Made by a program: the position numbers and the translations under genes. A stretch of 64,000 bases of DNA. It comes from Candidatus Jettenia sp. GTDB lineage: Bacteria; Planctomycetota; Brocadiia; Brocadiales; Brocadiaceae. The stretch is from positions 1,827,659 to 1,891,658 of the forward strand of contig CP091278.1 in the NCBI GenBank assembly GCA_021650895.1. Reading direction: 5' to 3'. The notes beneath the pieces were generated by a model that worked only from the letters and a program-made list of their open reading frames with translations, was not told the origin of the DNA and searched no databases. Shown here one piece after another: positions 61,591 through 64,000 of the stretch; positions within the stretch are counted from its first letter, which is position 1, and every line of letters starts with the position of its first letter.

Positions 61591-63984
61591 ATGTTTAAAG
61601 TTATAGAAAAAGCAAAGATTGCAGAATCTACTTTTTTAATGAAAATTGATGCGCCTAAAATTGCTTTTAAAAGAAAAGCAGGACAATTCGTTATGCTTCG
61701 TATAGACGAATTGGGTGAAAGAATACCTTTAACGATAGCAGGCTCAGATACTATTCGTGGAACGATTACTATTATTTTTCAAGTCGTTGGTAATACAACA
61801 CGTCAGTTATCTAACTTAAATGCTGGTGATTATATTTTAGATGTTGTTGGCCCTTTAGGGCATCCCACACACATTGAAAATTATGGAACAGCCGTCTGTA
61901 TTGGAGGTGGTTTAGGAATTGCCCTCGTAATGCCAATTGCTCAGGCGCTCCACGAAGCAGGTAATCGGGTAATATCGATTATTAGTGCAAGGAATAAAGA
62001 CCTTTTGATTTGTGAAAAAGAGATGCAGGCATGCAGCAATGAATTTATGATTGCAACTGATGATGGTTCAAAAGGTTCAAAAGGATTTCCTACTCAAATA
62101 TTACAAGAATTAATTAATAAAGGAACAAAGATTGATATCGTATTTGCAGTAGGACCTGTACCTCTTATGGGTGCGGTTAGCAAACTTACAAAACCTTATA
62201 ATCTCAAAACAATTGTAAGTCTTAACCCGATTATGGTAGATGGAACAGGTATGTGCGGTGGTTGCAGGGTACTCATAGATAATAAGCCTCAGTTTGTTTG
62301 TGTAGATGGTCCAGAATTTGACGGACATCAGGTAAACTACGATAATTTAGTGCAGCGTTTAAAAACATATACCAGCAATGATGGAGATCCGCGGGTTCAA
62401 AATGTAAGTAAGGACAGCTCTTGTTGGAAGCCGCCTGAAGAGCGTTCGGGTACAGCACATAAAGTCCATGCCTCCATGCATGCTACGGAAGGGCATGATG
62501 TTATAGATCAATTGGCAGAAGGCCTTTCAGGTGCAGGAACAGGTGCTGAAAAAACTGGTGCAAAAAAAATGGGAGCTATCCCGCGACAAAAGATGCCCGA
62601 ACAAGATCCAGTAAACAGGATAAAAAATTTTGAGGAGGTACCCTATGGATATACACCAGAAATGGCACGCCAAGAGGCATTACGATGTTTGCAGTGCAAA
62701 AAACCTCTTTGCCGTGACGGATGTCCGGTAAGCATAGATATCCCCGGATTCATCAAACTCATTGCAGAAGGAGATTTTTTAGCTGCGGCACGCAAGATTA
62801 AAGAAACAAATGCACTGCCAGCAGTTTGCGGACGGGTATGTCCCCAGGAGGATCAATGCGAAAAGGTTTGTATTATAGGCAAAAAGTTTAAACCCGTGGC
62901 AATTGGAAATCTGGAACGTTTTGTTGCCGATTACGAAAGAAATCATAATGCAGTAACTATACCAGAATTACCTGCAAAAACAGGTTATAAAGTGGCGATT
63001 GTAGGCGGAGGTCCTGCTGGGCTTGCCTGTGCAGGTGAGCTCATAAAGATGGGACACGATGTAACCATATTTGAAGCATTACATAAAACCGGCGGAGTTT
63101 TAGTCTATGGTATACCTGAATTCAGATTACCAAAGGCTATCGTAGAATCAGAAGTTGAATACCTCAGGAAATTAGGAGTCAAAATTGAAGTGAATGCCGT
63201 TATTGGAAAGGTACAAACGGTAGATGAATTATTAGAGAATGGCTTTGATGCTATTTTCGTCGGTACCGGTGCTGGCTTGCCTATGTTCATGGGGATCCCG
63301 GGAGAAAACATGAATGGCGTATACTCAGCGAATGAATATCTCACCCGGGTTAATTTAATGAAGGCTTACAATTCTAAATACTCAACACCAATCGCCATGC
63401 GGAAAAACGTAGCTGTAATTGGCGCAGGAAACGTCGCCATGGATGCAGCCAGAACCGCACTTCGTCTTGGTGCTGAGAATGTATATGTCGTTTATAGAAG
63501 ATCGAGAGATGAAATGCCTGCGAGGGTAGATGAAATCCATCATGGTGAAGAAGAGGGATTGCAATTTAGATTCTTAACCAATCCGATAAAAATTCTCGGT
63601 GATGAAAAAGGATGGGTGAGTGGTCTTGAATGCGTGAAAATGGAACTAGGCGAACCCGATGATTCAGGCAGAAGGCGTCCTATTCCTGTAAAAGGGTCGG
63701 AATTTGTATTGAACGTTGAATGTGTAATTATGGCTATTGGTAATGGTCCAAATCCATTAGTTCCATCCACTACACCTGATTTACAAGTAAATAAATGGGG
63801 CAATATTGTAGCAGACTTAGAGACCTGTAAAACAAATAAAGAAGGTGTTTTTGCTGGTGGGGATATTGTAACAGGCGCTGCAACGGTTATTCTTGCTATG
63901 GGTGCGGGCAAGAAAGCTGCAAAGGCAATTGACGAATACATAAGGTCAAAAAAATCCAACACAGTAACAACCTGTTGTAAATAA
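61591..63984 (+). CDS. Fused NfnAB/SudAB-type NAD(P)H:ferredoxin flavoprotein
   Basis: 797 residues. Residues 1-275 are a PyrK/NfnA-like FAD and NAD(H) subunit with the 2Fe-2S ligands GMCGGCRVLI...FVC. Residues 275-345 are a variable Gly/Ala/Lys linker. The rest is an NfnB/glutamate-synthase-small-subunit module with two 4Fe-4S motifs (CLQCKKPLCRDGCP and CGRVCPQEDQCEKVC), FAD motif GGGPAGLACAGEL, NAD(P) motif GAGNVAMDAARTALRLGA, and GGDIVTGAATV. Two-subunit relatives act as electron-bifurcating transhydrogenases or sulfide dehydrogenases. In an anammox cell it could link ferredoxin and NAD(P)H pools. The fusion makes the assignment clear, but whether it bifurcates is unproven. GAGGGAAAG precedes the ATG. 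Confidence 0.93.
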   Translation: MFKVIEKAKIAESTFLMKIDAPKIAFKRKAGQFVMLRIDELGERIPLTIAGSDTIRGTITIIFQVVGNTTRQLSNLNAGDYILDVVGPLGHPTHIENYGTAVCIGGGLGIALVMPIAQALHEAGNRVISIISARNKDLLICEKEMQACSNEFMIATDDGSKGSKGFPTQILQELINKGTKIDIVFAVGPVPLMGAVSKLTKPYNLKTIVSLNPIMVDGTGMCGGCRVLIDNKPQFVCVDGPEFDGHQVNYDNLVQRLKTYTSNDGDPRVQNVSKDSSCWKPPEERSGTAHKVHASMHATEGHDVIDQLAEGLSGAGTGAEKTGAKKMGAIPRQKMPEQDPVNRIKNFEEVPYGYTPEMARQEALRCLQCKKPLCRDGCPVSIDIPGFIKLIAEGDFLAAARKIKETNALPAVCGRVCPQEDQCEKVCIIGKKFKPVAIGNLERFVADYERNHNAVTIPELPAKTGYKVAIVGGGPAGLACAGELIKMGHDVTIFEALHKTGGVLVYGIPEFRLPKAIVESEVEYLRKLGVKIEVNAVIGKVQTVDELLENGFDAIFVGTGAGLPMFMGIPGENMNGVYSANEYLTRVNLMKAYNSKYSTPIAMRKNVAVIGAGNVAMDAARTALRLGAENVYVVYRRSRDEMPARVDEIHHGEEEGLQFRFLTNPIKILGDEKGWVSGLECVKMELGEPDDSGRRRPIPVKGSEFVLNVECVIMAIGNGPNPLVPSTTPDLQVNKWGNIVADLETCKTNKEGVFAGGDIVTGAATVILAMGAGKKAAKAIDEYIRSKKSNTVTTCCK

Positions 63985-64000
63985 AAAATGAAAATTACTT

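Noticed and set aside
1-64000. CRISPR arrays, tRNA and rRNA genes
   Set aside because: No regularly spaced direct repeats and no tRNA T-loop or rRNA signatures were found by eye; the repeats present are dispersed or inverted.

Overview
The window comes from an anammox bacterium of the order Brocadiales (Kuenenia/Brocadia/Jettenia-like; the genus cannot be fixed from sequence alone). The diagnostic evidence is one minus-strand block of about 18 kb. It carries hydrazine synthase (hzsB-hzsC-hzsA, 53539 down to 48807), an octaheme hydroxylamine oxidoreductase (hox, 48390-46777) and an octaheme hydrazine dehydrogenase (hdh, 44202-42496), with trpB-trpA between hox and hdh. Hydrazine synthase joins NO and ammonium, HOX feeds NO from hydroxylamine, and HDH oxidises hydrazine to N2. 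Directly upstream lies a two-component system: a Cache-PAS histidine kinase and a canonical NtrC-type sigma54 activator. Between that system and hzsB there is a clear -24/-12 promoter and two near-identical palindromes. The leaders of hzs, hox and hdh share a purine-rich element about 55-90 nt downstream of their predicted start points.

The left end (1-12 kb) is a regulatory locus present in two diverged copies. Each copy encodes a membrane histidine kinase, a coiled-coil lipoprotein and a sigma54-dependent response regulator, in the same order as E. coli GlrK-QseG-GlrR. Around them are small secreted proteins that share a signal peptide but differ in the mature part: two five-repeat Glu/Lys proteins and two Cys-rich peptides. 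Several sit behind sigma54-type promoters flanked by CATAC/GTATG sites. murC lies in the middle of one copy.

The region 12-24 kb is mostly housekeeping or unassigned: tsaE, thiL, a core methionine synthase, a GNAT protein, a 2-hydroxyacid dehydrogenase, a fatty-acid hydroxylase, a GlpX-like domain fused to TPRs, and an RCC1 propeller. It is dotted with short inverted-repeat elements. From 24.4 to 27.7 kb there is a decayed type I restriction locus: an hsdM-hsdR fusion left by deletion, split by a MITE, which is itself split by an IS110/IS1111-type element.

At 28.3-30.4 kb a sigma54 promoter and a c-di-GMP-I riboswitch precede a gene for a receiver, a degenerate GGDEF domain and a methyltransferase in one protein. 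Then come an HD hydrolase, folD, aconitase, a membrane-anchored 11-heme cytochrome, an FGE-type protein and two TPR proteins. To the right of the hzs regulators are a PQQ-type propeller, a family-4 uracil-DNA glycosylase, an NrnA-type phosphoesterase and a fused NfnAB/SudAB-type flavoprotein.

Three reading frames are broken by a single base (the kinase at 6791-8322, the transposase, and hzsA). Because hzsA should be essential, a base-calling error is a serious possibility there. No tRNA, rRNA or CRISPR array was seen.
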